NCBI GenBank assembly: GCA_947169235.1
Contig: CAMVOY010000021.1
Location: 1-37,825, forward strand
Reading direction: 5' to 3'
DNA length: 37,825 bases
Source of the DNA: an uncultured Lachnospiraceae bacterium
GTDB lineage: Bacteria > Bacillota > Clostridia > Lachnospirales > Lachnospiraceae
In this document: one piece after another, positions 23,289 to 32,353 of the stretch
Position numbering within the stretch: position 1 is the stretch's first letter
Layout of the letters: every line of letters begins with the position of its first letter
Notes under the pieces: generated by a model
What the model saw: the letters and a program-made list of their open reading frames with translations, nothing else
What the model was told of the DNA's origin: nothing
Databases searched by the model: none
Made by a program: the position numbers and the translations under genes

Positions 23289-24826
23289 TATGCCTCCGCT
23301 TCTTCTTCCTTATACTCTTTTACCTTTTGGAAATCATCAAGCACTTCCTGACTTGGCTTCTTGGTAACAAGGCTAACGATGATGATAGCAAAAAGACTGA
23401 TAAAGAAACCAAGCAGCAGTGAGTAAAGACCTGTCTTTGCATACAATGTCTCACCGCCAAACGGGATGTAATCCCAGATGATAACGAATGCTCCACCAGT
23501 AAAAATACCTGCAAACGCGCCGGCAATATTTGTTCTCTTCCAGAAGAGTGACAATACTACCAAAGGACCGAATGCACATCCAAGACCTGCCCACGCGTCA
23601 GACACCAGATTCATGATCGATGAGTTCGGATCCCAGGCGATGACAGTAGCGATCACTGCTACGATAACGACCGTAATACGGCTTACCCAAAGCACCTTTT
23701 TATCCGGTGCATCCTTTTTTATAAGGTTTTTATAAATATCCTTCGATACCGATGACGCACAGACAAGAAGCTGTGAATCTGCGGTCGACATGATAGCCGC
23801 AAGGATTCCGCAGAGGAAAATACCTCCGATAAATATAAATACCATATTATCCGAGAACACTTTCTGGATCATCTCGATAAACACATTCTCTGAATCCTCA
23901 AGTCCCGGGATATATCCGCGTCCTATGATACCGATCACACATGCGGCTGCAAGTGAAACAGCCACCCATACTGTCGCGATGGTCGTGGATTTTTTGATCT
24001 CCTTCTCGCTACGTACCGCCATGAAACGAACAAGGATATGAGGCATTCCGCAGTATCCGAATCCCCATGCGAGGTCAGACAGGATGGATGATAACGGATA
24101 CGGCTCTCCTCCGGCATACATCATATTCAGATAATCAGGATCGGTTACACCACCGGCTGTAAGTGCACCTGCCACATCTCCACCGATTGCAATATATGCA
24201 AGGATCGGCACTGTAAGAAGTCCGATAAACATCAGCGCGCCCTGTACAAAGTCCGTCTTGCAGACCGCAAGGAATCCACCCATGAAGGTGTACGCCAGGA
24301 TAACCAACGCTCCGATAACCATAGCCACATGATAGTCAAGTCCGAATACACGGTTGAAAAGCTTTCCTCCCGAAGCAAGTGCGGATGCAGTATACACCAG
24401 GAAGAATATGGTGATAACGATGGATGACAGAGTCATCAGGACTCTTTTCTTGTCATGGAAACGATTGCTGAAAAACTCAGGCAATGTCATAGAGTTGTTC
24501 GCCACGATAGTATAACGACGAAGCGGCTTTGCAATAAACACCCAGTTAAGAACCGTACCTATGAAAAGACCAATCGCGATCCATACTCGGCCGGTACCGC
24601 CGATATAAATCGATCCCGGAAGACCCATCAAAAGCCATCCACTCATATCGGATGCCTGAGCTGACAGAGCTGCTACCCAGCTGCTGAGTCCTCTTCCGCC
24701 AAGGAAATAATCCTCGGTTGTCTTTGTTTTTTTCATGTTGAATACACCGATGCTGACCATCATCATAAGATAGCACACAAATGCGATCAGTATCAGGATT
24801 CCCTTTGATGAAAATACTGTTACCAT
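23288..24826 (-). CDS. putP: Sodium/solute symporter, PutP type
   Basis: A 512-residue SSS-family symporter with about 13 membrane segments. The start of the second segment has SSWVAALSAQASDMSGWLLMGLPG (reported here as residues 48-71), close to the sodium/proline site of PutP, and the end of the chain is acidic (EEEAEA). Proline is the likely substrate by sequence type, but its tight coupling to a GH43 glycosidase leaves open a sugar or other solute. AAGGAGA precedes the ATG. The promoter at 24898-24926 is divergent from glpK. Confidence 0.85.
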   Translation of the reverse strand: MVTVFSSKGILILIAFVCYLMMMVSIGVFNMKKTKTTEDYFLGGRGLSSWVAALSAQASDMSGWLLMGLPGSIYIGGTGRVWIAIGLFIGTVLNWVFIAKPLRRYTIVANNSMTLPEFFSNRFHDKKRVLMTLSSIVITIFFLVYTASALASGGKLFNRVFGLDYHVAMVIGALVILAYTFMGGFLAVCKTDFVQGALMFIGLLTVPILAYIAIGGDVAGALTAGGVTDPDYLNMMYAGGEPYPLSSILSDLAWGFGYCGMPHILVRFMAVRSEKEIKKSTTIATVWVAVSLAAACVIGIIGRGYIPGLEDSENVFIEMIQKVFSDNMVFIFIGGIFLCGILAAIMSTADSQLLVCASSVSKDIYKNLIKKDAPDKKVLWVSRITVVIVAVIATVIAWDPNSSIMNLVSDAWAGLGCAFGPLVVLSLFWKRTNIAGAFAGIFTGGAFVIIWDYIPFGGETLYAKTGLYSLLLGFFISLFAIIIVSLVTKKPSQEVLDDFQKVKEYKEEEAEA

Positions 24827-24897
24827 TTTACTTCTCCTTTTTCATAACTAAGGACACACCGAAAAAGTGCATCCTTAAGCTTTTTTATACGTGTAAT

Positions 24898-24926
24898 ACT
24901 ATACCATATGTCGTAAACAAACGCAA
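24898..24926 (-). promoter_or_regulatory. Promoter of the putP-GH43 operon
   Basis: On the minus strand TTGCGT (24926-24921), 17 bases, TATAGT (24903-24898). It stands 33 bases from the divergent glpK -35 box. Confidence 0.65.
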
Positions 24927-24958
24927 GAAAAATATGTATGATCGGCATGTACGTCCTG

Positions 24959-24987
24959 TTTACAATCCGGGCTCTTTATGGTATAGT
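24959..24987 (+). promoter_or_regulatory. Promoter of glpK
   Basis: TTTACA (24959-24964), 17 bases, TATAGT (24982-24987). I see no clear glycerol antiterminator hairpin (GlpP-type) in the 40-base leader. Confidence 0.7.
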
Positions 24988-25033
24988 TGAGTCGTGATAT
25001 TTTTATGGAAAAATATCCCCAAGGAGGAGATAC

Positions 25034-26530
25034 ATGAGCAAGTACATAATGGCACTCGACGCCGGCACTACGAGTAACCGCGCCATACTTTTTGACAAAA
25101 ACGGAAAAGTCTGCGCGATGGCGCAAAAAGAGTTTACGCAGTATTTCCCGAAGCCGGGATGGGTTGAGCATGATGCCGGAGAGATCTGGTCGACAATGCT
25201 CGGTGTAGCCGTAGAGGTGATGAGTAAGCTCGGCGCCACAGCCTCAGATATCGCCGGGATCGGAATCACGAATCAGCGTGAGACTACCATCGTGTGGGAC
25301 TCATCAACAGGAGAGCCCATCGGACCCGCCATCGTGTGGCAGTGCCGCAGGACAGCCGAAATCTGTGATGAACTGAAGGCCAGAGGACTTACGGAAAAAA
25401 TCCGCGCCAAGACAGGCCTCATCCCTGATGCCTACTTCTCCGCCACGAAACTCAAGTGGATCCTTGATCACTACGAAGGCGCCAGAGAACGCGCGAGAAA
25501 AGGGGAGCTTAAGTTTGGCACAGTCGAGACCTGGCTCATCTGGAAGCTGACCGGAGGAAAGGTCCATATAACCGACTACTCAAACGCCTCCAGAACCATG
25601 ATGTTCAACATAAACAAACTAGAATGGGATGATGACATCCTGAGACTTCTTGATATACCCAAAAAAATGCTCCCCACCCCGAAGCCATGCAGCAAGATGT
25701 ACGGAAGGACAGATGCGAAGCTTCTCGGCGGACGAATAAAAATAGCAGGCGCAGCCGGAGATCAGCAGGCCGCTCTCTTCGGTCAGGCATGTTTCAGAAA
25801 AGGAGATGCAAAAAACACGTACGGGACCGGATGCTTTTTACTTGCAAATATCGGAGACAAACCGGTATTTTCTAAAAACGGTCTTGTCACGACTATAGCA
25901 TGGGGTATTGACGGAAAAATATGCTACGCCATGGAAGGCTCAATCTTTATCGCAGGCGCTGCCATACAGTGGCTGCGCGATGAGCTGCATATGATAGACT
26001 CTGCCGCCGAGACTGAAGAGCTCGCGAGCAAGGTCCCTGACTCAAACGGCTGCTATGTCGTGCCGGCATTTACCGGGCTCGGCGCTCCGTACTGGGATCC
26101 TTACGCCCGAGGCGTGATAGTCGGACTCACCAGAGGAGTGAACCGAAATCATATCATACGTGCGACGCTCGAGTCCATCGCCTTTCAAACCAATGATGTG
26201 ATCGAAGCGATGGAGGCTGATCTGGGAGAGAGTATCACCGTCCTTAAGGTCGACGGCGGCGCCAGCGCCAATAACTTCCTGATGCAGCAGCAGTCAAACA
26301 TCTCTGGGAAAAAGGTCATCCGCCCGGCATCCGTCGAAAGTACAGCTTTAGGCGCAGCCTATCTCGCCGGACTTGCCGTCGGCTACTGGAAGAGTATAGA
26401 TGAGATACTTGCAAACAGAACTCTAGACAGGACTTTTGAACCCGAGACCGATGATGAGTGGAGAGCGGCGTCACTCAAGGGCTGGATATCAGCTGTGGCT
26501 TCCGCCCGAGTTACTGATTCTTCTCAATAA
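25034..26530 (+). CDS. glpK: Glycerol kinase
   Basis: A 498-residue FGGY kinase that makes glycerol 3-phosphate. The N-terminal [11 protein letters not shown] (7-17), [10 protein letters not shown] (80-89), the glycerol-site segment around YSNASRTMM (182-190), [14 protein letters not shown] (238-251) and [11 protein letters not shown] are typical. Length is normal. The loop that in enterococcal GlpK carries the HPr-phosphorylated His (in DYHFYG) reads TDAKLLGG here, with Lys229, so that control is probably missing. AAGGAGGAG lies before the ATG. Neither glpF nor glpD/glpO is adjacent; the gene is monocistronic. Confidence 0.96.
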   Translation: MSKYIMALDAGTTSNRAILFDKNGKVCAMAQKEFTQYFPKPGWVEHDAGEIWSTMLGVAVEVMSKLGATASDIAGIGITNQRETTIVWDSSTGEPIGPAIVWQCRRTAEICDELKARGLTEKIRAKTGLIPDAYFSATKLKWILDHYEGARERARKGELKFGTVETWLIWKLTGGKVHITDYSNASRTMMFNINKLEWDDDILRLLDIPKKMLPTPKPCSKMYGRTDAKLLGGRIKIAGAAGDQQAALFGQACFRKGDAKNTYGTGCFLLANIGDKPVFSKNGLVTTIAWGIDGKICYAMEGSIFIAGAAIQWLRDELHMIDSAAETEELASKVPDSNGCYVVPAFTGLGAPYWDPYARGVIVGLTRGVNRNHIIRATLESIAFQTNDVIEAMEADLGESITVLKVDGGASANNFLMQQQSNISGKKVIRPASVESTALGAAYLAGLAVGYWKSIDEILANRTLDRTFEPETDDEWRAASLKGWISAVASARVTDSSQ

Positions 26531-26560
26531 AAAAAAGGCCGGCGGATCAATCCGTCGGCC
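26531..26560. terminator. Terminator shared by glpK and the coiled-coil gene
   Basis: GGCCGGCGGA (26537-26546), TCAA, TCCGTCGGCC (26551-26560), ten pairs. On the minus strand T8 follows, a strong terminator for the coiled-coil gene; on the plus strand only GTTTGT follows, so glpK termination may be partial. Confidence 0.88.
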
Positions 26561-26581
26561 GTTTGTCATATCATACTCAAA

Positions 26582-27463
26582 TCACCTGATCAGGAACCCG
26601 AAATCGTTTTGCCACTGAGCATAAGCTCTCTGCTGCTGTTCACGCTGATTGTTCTGCTGAACGGTAGTGTTTTGCTGAGGATTCTCGAGATTCTGTACGA
26701 TCTCTGCTCTCGTTTCAGCGTTTATGTTTTGATTTGATTCTTCGTCAAAGGCAGTCTCTACAGCTCCTGTCTGGCGCTCTACCTTATCAATACGGCTGGT
26801 GTTCTCAGCCATATCCTTCTCTGTCTGCGACAGACTCTGTTGAGTGTTCTGCAGCTTTTCTTCACGCTTCTCGATCTCAGCCTTGTAGTCGTTCTGTGAG
26901 ATCTCACCCTTTTGAGCCATCTGCTGAAGCTGAGCATTTGTGTAACCCGCGTAGTTTGTGATGTTCTGCTTGCGAGCCTCATCCTCACCCTGAGCTATCT
27001 TCTCACGGCTTGTCTCCTGCTCTTTTTTATCTTCCTCGCGGCGCTCTACCTGTTTTGCTTCTTTTTCTTCGTCATCGAGCTCTTTTTCAACCTGCTCTTT
27101 TATGCGCTCTCTGACCTTCTGCTGCTCCTCGACTCTCTGCTCGGTAGCACTCTTCTGATCAGCAGCCTTATTATCCTGAGCCTTTGCATCCCGCTCTGCG
27201 GCGAGTCCCTTTTTGCTGATCTCAAGCTCGATACCCTCTTCGGGCTTATCGGTACGCGCAATGTTCTCCTTGCGCATCTGCTCGGCAGCAGACTTGCCGG
27301 CCTCCTCGCGCTTGACATCGGACTCGACTCTGGTTTCAACCTTCTGCTCAACCGCTGCACGGTTGGTCTCGGTACTCTGTGTAGTTTGCGTCCTTGCTGT
27401 CTGCGCTGCAGACTGAGCGGCATTTGTATTTACCTGGAATGAATTTGCATTTGTCCCTATCAT
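26582..27463 (-). CDS. Coiled-coil, Gln/Glu/Lys-rich protein of unknown function
   Basis: A 293-residue hydrophilic protein. After MIGTNANSFQVNTNAAQSAA comes a Thr/Gln/Ala-rich region, a long charged helix with heptad character (about 85-165, rich in E/K/R/Q), the segment ITNYAGYTNAQLQQMAQKGEIS (seen in parts at 167-188), another coil (190-245) and a Gln/Asn-rich tail ending YAQWQNDFGFLIR. There is no signal peptide or membrane segment. It resembles no family I know; the short motif YTNAQLQQMAQKGEIS recalls flagellin-adjacent or phage scaffold coils but not decisively. I chose the ATG at 27463; a TTG at 27484 with AGGAAG upstream is an alternative. Confidence 0.75.
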   Translation of the reverse strand: MIGTNANSFQVNTNAAQSAAQTARTQTTQSTETNRAAVEQKVETRVESDVKREEAGKSAAEQMRKENIARTDKPEEGIELEISKKGLAAERDAKAQDNKAADQKSATEQRVEEQQKVRERIKEQVEKELDDEEKEAKQVERREEDKKEQETSREKIAQGEDEARKQNITNYAGYTNAQLQQMAQKGEISQNDYKAEIEKREEKLQNTQQSLSQTEKDMAENTSRIDKVERQTGAVETAFDEESNQNINAETRAEIVQNLENPQQNTTVQQNNQREQQQRAYAQWQNDFGFLIR

Positions 27464-27553
27464 AGCAAACACCCCGCTTTCCAACAGGCTTCCTATCCTG
27501 TCATGTTGACCCGTGCCGGTAAACGCCTTCTCAAAAAACGCTTACATCAAAAT

Positions 27554-27599
27554 CGGCACACATACTTATACTTACTATCAGTATAAGCCATATGTGCCG
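27554..27599 (-). terminator. Imperfect long inverted repeat after the ABC ATPase gene
   Basis: CGGCACA (27554-27560) and TGTGCCG (27593-27599) with inner CTTATACT and AGTATAAG form an extended hairpin. On the minus strand ATTTTG follows, so it may end the ABC operon. Confidence 0.6.
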
Positions 27600-27632
27600 A
27601 AAAGTCAAGCCTTTCAGAAGATTTTTTTGCTC

Positions 27633-28397
27633 CTACCACCCGAGCTCCATAAGCCAGTTGTTCAGTGCTCTGTCTCTGTCCTTCTCACTCATATTCTCAT
27701 CCTTCGGGCTCTCGTACTCGCCTTTGATATTTCCGTCAACGAGATAGAGAACACGGGAGCATCTCGCAGCTACCTTTGCGTCATGTGTGACCATCATCAC
27801 GGTCGTGCCTTCTTTGTTCAACTTTACAAGCTCGTCCATAACCTCATTTGATGATGTGCGGTTAAGAGCACCCGTCGGTTCATCCGCAAAGATAACGCTT
27901 GGCTTGTTGATCATCGAGCGGCAGATACATGCTCGCTGGAGCTGACCGCCGGAAACCTCGTTGATATCGTTATCCGCAACCTCGATGATCCCAAGCTTCC
28001 TCATCAGCTTCTCACCGTCTTCGTATTTTTCTTTTTTGGTTCTTTTATCCTTCTTGCTCTGAACCGCAGGAAGTGTGATGTTGTCAAGGATCGTGAGATT
28101 TTTCATCATATACATCTGCTGGAAGATAAAGCCCATCTTGTCAAGTCTGAGTCCTGCGAGCTTTTTATCCTTCATCTGTGTGATATCCTCGCCGTCAAAT
28201 CTGACCTCACCGCTCGTCGCTCTGTCCATACCGGAAATCGCATACAGAAGCGTCGACTTGCCCGATCCCGACGGCCCCATGATCGCCACCATCTCGCCTT
28301 CCTCCACATCGAAGCTCACGTTGCGAAGCACGTTGTTCTGCCTCTTGTTCACCACGTAAGTTTTGCAAACATCCTTAACCTCTAAAAGCTTACTCAT
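27633..28397 (-). CDS. ABC transporter ATPase, MacB/BceA type
   Basis: A 254-residue ATP-binding subunit for an FtsX-type permease. Walker A is GPSGSGKST near residues 41-49, the Q-loop is IFQQMYMM near 90, the signature is EVSGGQLQRA near 149-158, Walker B is VIFADEPTGAL near 168-178, and the H-loop is MVTHD near 200. The start at 28397 has the ribosome site GGAGG (in a 9-bp duplication, see the repeat at 28400-28543); a longer reading frame exists upstream but runs through the inserted structure. It is the last gene of the permease-ATPase unit controlled by the response-regulator promoter upstream of the permease. Confidence 0.9.
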   Translation of the reverse strand: MSKLLEVKDVCKTYVVNKRQNNVLRNVSFDVEEGEMVAIMGPSGSGKSTLLYAISGMDRATSGEVRFDGEDITQMKDKKLAGLRLDKMGFIFQQMYMMKNLTILDNITLPAVQSKKDKRTKKEKYEDGEKLMRKLGIIEVADNDINEVSGGQLQRACICRSMINKPSVIFADEPTGALNRTSSNEVMDELVKLNKEGTTVMMVTHDAKVAARCSRVLYLVDGNIKGEYESPKDENMSEKDRDRALNNWLMELGW

Positions 28398-28399
28398 AT

Positions 28400-28543
28400 T
28401 AACCTCCATTCCGGAGCGTAGCGACGGAGTGGCGACGAGAACATCCAGTTCTCGTCTGCCATCAGTGGCTATTTGTGACGCTCCGGCACAAATAGCCGTG
28501 TGAAAAATCAGCATATCAGTGTGATTTTTCACACTAACCTCCA
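28400..28543. mobile_element. 126-bp structured insertion flanked by 9-bp direct repeats
   Basis: TAACCTCCA occurs at 28400-28408 and 28535-28543 and would be the target-site duplication. Between them lie three perfect stems: GACGAGAAC/GTTCTCGTC (28434-28456), GGCTATTTGTG/CACAAATAGCC (28467-28497) and GTGTGAAAAATCA/TGATTTTTCACAC (28498-28534). The loop ACGCTCCGG of the second stem is the exact complement of CCGGAGCGT at 28411-28419, so a pseudoknot is possible. No terminal inverted repeats or coding sequence are seen, so this is a MITE-like or RNA-derived element by inference. Confidence 0.55.
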
Positions 28544-28584
28544 ATCTGATTAATTACAGTAACTAATTTTGTTGATGCGTATTT

Positions 28585-30960
28585 CTATTCGATATTAGCA
28601 GTATCCCTGGCAGTAATCTTTTTGGTAAACGTCGCTGTGATCGCCGCCACGACTACCGTCACCACGAGCACCGCGCCCGGATACATGAAAAACGTCTTGA
28701 ACACATCGATCTTGTACGTCACATCGGTCTTCCCGACCATAGTATAGATCGGATCCCCGAAAAGTTTGGTAAGCGGTATACTAAGCGCTGCAGACAGCAC
28801 CGCAACCACGATCCCGACTATAACAAACCTCCAGGTATGCCACCTCACTATCGCCCCGTTCGAAAAGCCTATCGCCTTCAACGTAGCTATCTGAGTAACC
28901 TCACCCGCGATAAGCGTCCTCTCGGTAAGTATCGTCACGAGAAGTATCACCACCATCGTGATCGCCAGGAGCAGATAAGCCAAAGTCTCCATCATCGGCG
29001 CCACCTTCATGCAATCGACACAGTACTCCTCGGCATTCATAACCTCATCTGTGTCAAGTGCCTTTGATACTTTGTCTTTGCGCGCTTCGATCGTCTCGGC
29101 ATCCGGATGATCATCAAAGTTTATCTGGAGCCCCATCGCAGAGGAATAATGCATGATATCCACCGGCGCATCCGTATGAAACCTGATAAGCTCACCCATA
29201 TTGTTCATGGTCTCATACAGCTGAGTGACTATACAGTCCATATCCTTGTCAGCGAAGTGGACCGTGATCCTGTCACCTATACCGATATCCAAAAACTTCG
29301 CAACAGCCGGTGTGATCGCGATCTCGTCCGGCGCTGACGGAGCCGAACCTTCGATGTAGGCATAATCATTGATATCTGTTCCCATACCGCACTGGAAGGT
29401 ATAACTGTAATCCTTTCCCTTTACGGTGATGGGATATTTGTACTGCAACTCCACACATACATGCGCAGGCATGCCTTCATCCGCGAGCTTCTTCTCAAAA
29501 CCTTCCAGCTTATCCCGTATACCCTCCAAAGATCCGCTGCTCATATAATCCATGGTTTTATCCACATCCATGATATACAGATCCGATACTGTTCCAAAGC
29601 TGTCCGCAAATGCATCACTACGCATGGTCGACGATATATTTACCATGATGAGCACCAGCGCGGTACACAGGAAAAATGTCAAGACAATCGTGAAAAATCT
29701 TTTCGGTGCACTGATGACATCGTTAAGTGCCAGATAACCTCCGGTCTTAAGATGTGTTTTTCTCAAGTGGTACTTATTTTTCTTTTTAAAACGCTCTCCG
29801 CTCTGACCTGATCTGATCGCATCGAGCGGTGTAAACTTTTTAACCCGTCCGGTAAACAAAAGTCCAAAGAGCAAACATATAAGCACTATGCATATCGCCC
29901 CGATGATATTCCAGATGATATCATTTGAGTTTTTCAGCATGATCGCTTTTGAGCTTTCCTTCAAAAGGAAACTTCCGAACGGAATACTGATACCAAATCC
30001 GATCGCTGATCCGATCAAAGCCATCGCCAGATACTTGACTATATAGAGTGAGCGAATACGGGCATTTTTTATACCGATCGCCTTCATGACTCCGATCTCT
30101 CTGAACTCCTCTTCGATGGAAAACCTGATCGAGAATCTCAGTATCACGAGCGACACGATGATCAGGCATGCACTCATGATAAGCATCACTATCGCTAAGA
30201 TCATATCCATGAGATAAGATGTTTTTATAAGGTTTCTGTCACCGTCAAACGCAACGTTGCTGGCGTTCGTCAGTGCCGACTTGATCGCCTTCGTATCATC
30301 CGTGTCGATGTAGCAGGCCTGTCCCATATATGAATCCTTGACGACCTGCTTTTCTATAATCTTATTATAATCATTATCATTTATTATAAATCTTCTGTTG
30401 CCGACGATCGCTCCTCCGAGGAATGCATCCTTGCAGATGCCGATTATTTTTTCCTTTAATTCGACACCGTTGTGCATGATCTTTATCGTATCGCCGACCT
30501 TTTTTTCGGAGTCATTCAAAAATCCGTTTGATACATAAACCTCGCCTTCCTTCGGCTCGCTTATCATATCATTGTTTTCGTCGTAGAACTTTAATACCGT
30601 CTTTTTCCCCGACATGATCAGATTCGCACCCGACGTGGAAGCGTAGTCAATATATGACCCGTCTTCATTTCTGATGTTTTTCTGAGACGCATAGATCGTC
30701 TCCTCGATGCGGTAATCTTTGATCTCGGGTGTGTCCTTCAAAAAATCATCCAAGGCCCCCACTGCGTGATCGCCCATCGTAAGGATGTTGTAATCTCCGA
30801 CACCCGCCTCATCAAGGTAGTTATCAAGTCCCGATGTAACTGCCGTGATGTTGTTTAAGCCGCTCGCCATAAACATAGATGCGATGATGATGAAGATAAA
30901 AAGGATCGTGTTCATCGTCTTTTTTCTCTTCAGATCGCGTTTTAACATACGTAAGAACAT
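28585..30960 (-). CDS. FtsX-type ABC transporter permease
   Basis: A 791-residue membrane protein of the MacB/FtsX class with two halves. TM1 is at about 18-38, followed by an outer domain (40-248), FtsX domain 1 (250-385, with REIGVMKAIGIKNARIR), TM5 (422-442), a second outer domain (445-655) and FtsX domain 2 (655-785, with TLKAIGFSNGAIV), giving eight membrane segments. Such mechanotransmission transporters handle antimicrobial peptides or cell-envelope substrates. GGGAGG precedes the ATG. It follows the histidine kinase gene after 168 bases that contain an own promoter and a terminator, and precedes its ATPase gene by 187 bases, most of which is the structured insertion. Confidence 0.9.
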   Translation of the reverse strand: MFLRMLKRDLKRKKTMNTILFIFIIIASMFMASGLNNITAVTSGLDNYLDEAGVGDYNILTMGDHAVGALDDFLKDTPEIKDYRIEETIYASQKNIRNEDGSYIDYASTSGANLIMSGKKTVLKFYDENNDMISEPKEGEVYVSNGFLNDSEKKVGDTIKIMHNGVELKEKIIGICKDAFLGGAIVGNRRFIINDNDYNKIIEKQVVKDSYMGQACYIDTDDTKAIKSALTNASNVAFDGDRNLIKTSYLMDMILAIVMLIMSACLIIVSLVILRFSIRFSIEEEFREIGVMKAIGIKNARIRSLYIVKYLAMALIGSAIGFGISIPFGSFLLKESSKAIMLKNSNDIIWNIIGAICIVLICLLFGLLFTGRVKKFTPLDAIRSGQSGERFKKKNKYHLRKTHLKTGGYLALNDVISAPKRFFTIVLTFFLCTALVLIMVNISSTMRSDAFADSFGTVSDLYIMDVDKTMDYMSSGSLEGIRDKLEGFEKKLADEGMPAHVCVELQYKYPITVKGKDYSYTFQCGMGTDINDYAYIEGSAPSAPDEIAITPAVAKFLDIGIGDRITVHFADKDMDCIVTQLYETMNNMGELIRFHTDAPVDIMHYSSAMGLQINFDDHPDAETIEARKDKVSKALDTDEVMNAEEYCVDCMKVAPMMETLAYLLLAITMVVILLVTILTERTLIAGEVTQIATLKAIGFSNGAIVRWHTWRFVIVGIVVAVLSAALSIPLTKLFGDPIYTMVGKTDVTYKIDVFKTFFMYPGAVLVVTVVVAAITATFTKKITARDTANIE

Positions 30961-30974
30961 CGCTTTCCTCCCTT

Positions 30975-31022
30975 AAAAAAAAGATAGTCTCATACAGCTT
31001 CTTTTCTGTATCTGAGGCTATC
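30975..31022 (-). terminator. Terminator between the histidine kinase and permease genes
   Basis: GATAGTCTCATACAG (30983-30997) and CTGTATCTGAGGCTATC (31006-31022) form a stem of about 15 pairs with small interruptions; on the minus strand T8 follows. Its 5' arm overlaps the -10 box ATCATA (31020-31025) of the permease promoter. Confidence 0.88.
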
Positions 31023-31053
31023 ATATCAGATCAATTCTTAAACAAACCTTAAA
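31020..31053 (-). promoter_or_regulatory. Permease promoter with response-regulator direct repeats
   Basis: On the minus strand two copies of TTTAAG, 11 bases from start to start (31053-31048 and 31042-31037, spacer GTTTG), are followed 11 bases later by TATGAT (31025-31020). There is no good -35 box. This arrangement is typical of promoters activated by OmpR/PhoP-type regulators, and such a regulator is encoded just upstream at 32354-33016. Confidence 0.6.
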
Positions 31054-31128
31054 TCGTTTTAATTATTTTGCAAAAATCCTCCGAACTGCATAGGTACAGT
31101 ACTTTTTAGGACTGAACATACAGCCGTA

Positions 31129-32352
31129 TCATGCCTTTTTTACGACGACTACACCCGCAAAGGTTTCATCACCTGCTGTAGCATATATATCTCCGTCCAT
31201 TCTCTTCATCAGCTCTTTGCTTATATAGAGACCCAGTCCCGAACCCTTTTTTTCACCGACGTTACTGCCCCTGTAAAATGAATCAAAGAGATGGACCATC
31301 TCATCGTCCTTTGGGGACTCACCCGTGTTTGTTACATGGATAAGTAAAGCACCATCCTCCTCGGAAAAACTGATCGTGACCTTCTGACCGTCGCCGTATT
31401 TGATGGCGTTTTCAAGGAGGTTCTGGATGACCTCGACAAGTCTGTCCTTATCACCCTTAAGCAGAGGATTAGCGTGATCAGCCACCGTATACTCTGTGTG
31501 AAGTGATGCAAACTTATCTATATAATAATCATTTATTTCACCTATCACATCCGACAGATAGTACTCTTCATCTTTCACCTCGAGCGCGATAAAATCTTCT
31601 CTTGAAGCCGCAGTGATCTCATCGATATAGCGGCGGAGTTCCTCGGCATTTTTCTTGATACCGGCATAAGCATCGGCCTGCTTTTCGGGTGTATCGTAGA
31701 GTCCGGATGAGAGCGCTTTTTCGTAAAGCTCGATCGCAGAGAGTGGGGTTTTTATATCGTGAGAGAGTGAGAGCATCAGAGTTTTTCGCTCCTTCTGATA
31801 AGCCTTCTCTCTTTCTCTGCCCTCTTCGAGCTGTTCACGGAGCATATCCATACCCCAGATGAACTTCCCGAATACTCTGCTCTTTTCTTCGTTTATCGGC
31901 GCAGAGAGATGGCCTTTCGCGAGGTCGACTGTAAGTCTTTCCATCTCAGCAAACGGTTTTATCACCTTTTTATGGATAATATAGAATAAGATCAGAGTTA
32001 TGATCAGCATCATGAAAAAACCTATATTCATGTAAATAAGTGCGTCATAGGAAGGATCTTCTTTATATTCAAAACGATAGAACTCACCGTTTATCTCAGA
32101 GACTATATATTTTTCATTCGTCGTATCGGCGTTTTTTAATGGCTTCACTTCGATAATATGCGGATACAGGGTGCGGTCAAAGCTGACCTCACCCTGATCT
32201 TTGATATCCTTATTTTTCAACTCATCGCCCAGTCTTTTTGCTTCGACCAGATACATCCTACCGGCACTGTCTGAGGAGGATACATACATCCAATTTCCCA
32301 GACCGATCAGAATTATCTCTGCGATGATTATTATTATCAGTATCTTTTTCAT
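31129..32352 (-). CDS. Membrane histidine kinase
   Basis: A 407-residue sensor kinase. TM1 is at 3-22, a small outer sensor domain of about 80 residues (24-105) follows, TM2 at 106-126, a HAMP segment (127-180), the HisKA helix with His198 in LSLSHDIKTPLS, and a HATPase domain with an N-box NLLENAIKYG and a G-box GSGLGLYISKEL. The sensor part resembles no named domain, so the signal is unknown. Its ATG lies one base after the response-regulator stop. With the regulator it probably controls the FtsX-type ABC genes that follow. Confidence 0.92.
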   Translation of the reverse strand: MKKILIIIIIAEIILIGLGNWMYVSSSDSAGRMYLVEAKRLGDELKNKDIKDQGEVSFDRTLYPHIIEVKPLKNADTTNEKYIVSEINGEFYRFEYKEDPSYDALIYMNIGFFMMLIITLILFYIIHKKVIKPFAEMERLTVDLAKGHLSAPINEEKSRVFGKFIWGMDMLREQLEEGREREKAYQKERKTLMLSLSHDIKTPLSAIELYEKALSSGLYDTPEKQADAYAGIKKNAEELRRYIDEITAASREDFIALEVKDEEYYLSDVIGEINDYYIDKFASLHTEYTVADHANPLLKGDKDRLVEVIQNLLENAIKYGDGQKVTISFSEEDGALLIHVTNTGESPKDDEMVHLFDSFYRGSNVGEKKGSGLGLYISKELMKRMDGDIYATAGDETFAGVVVVKKA

Positions 32353-32353
32353 A

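Noticed and set aside
28398-28544. Extended N-terminus of the ABC ATPase from a TTG at 28544
   Set aside because: The extra 49 codons run through the stem-loop insertion and match no ATPase start; the ATG at 28397 has a proper GGAGG site.
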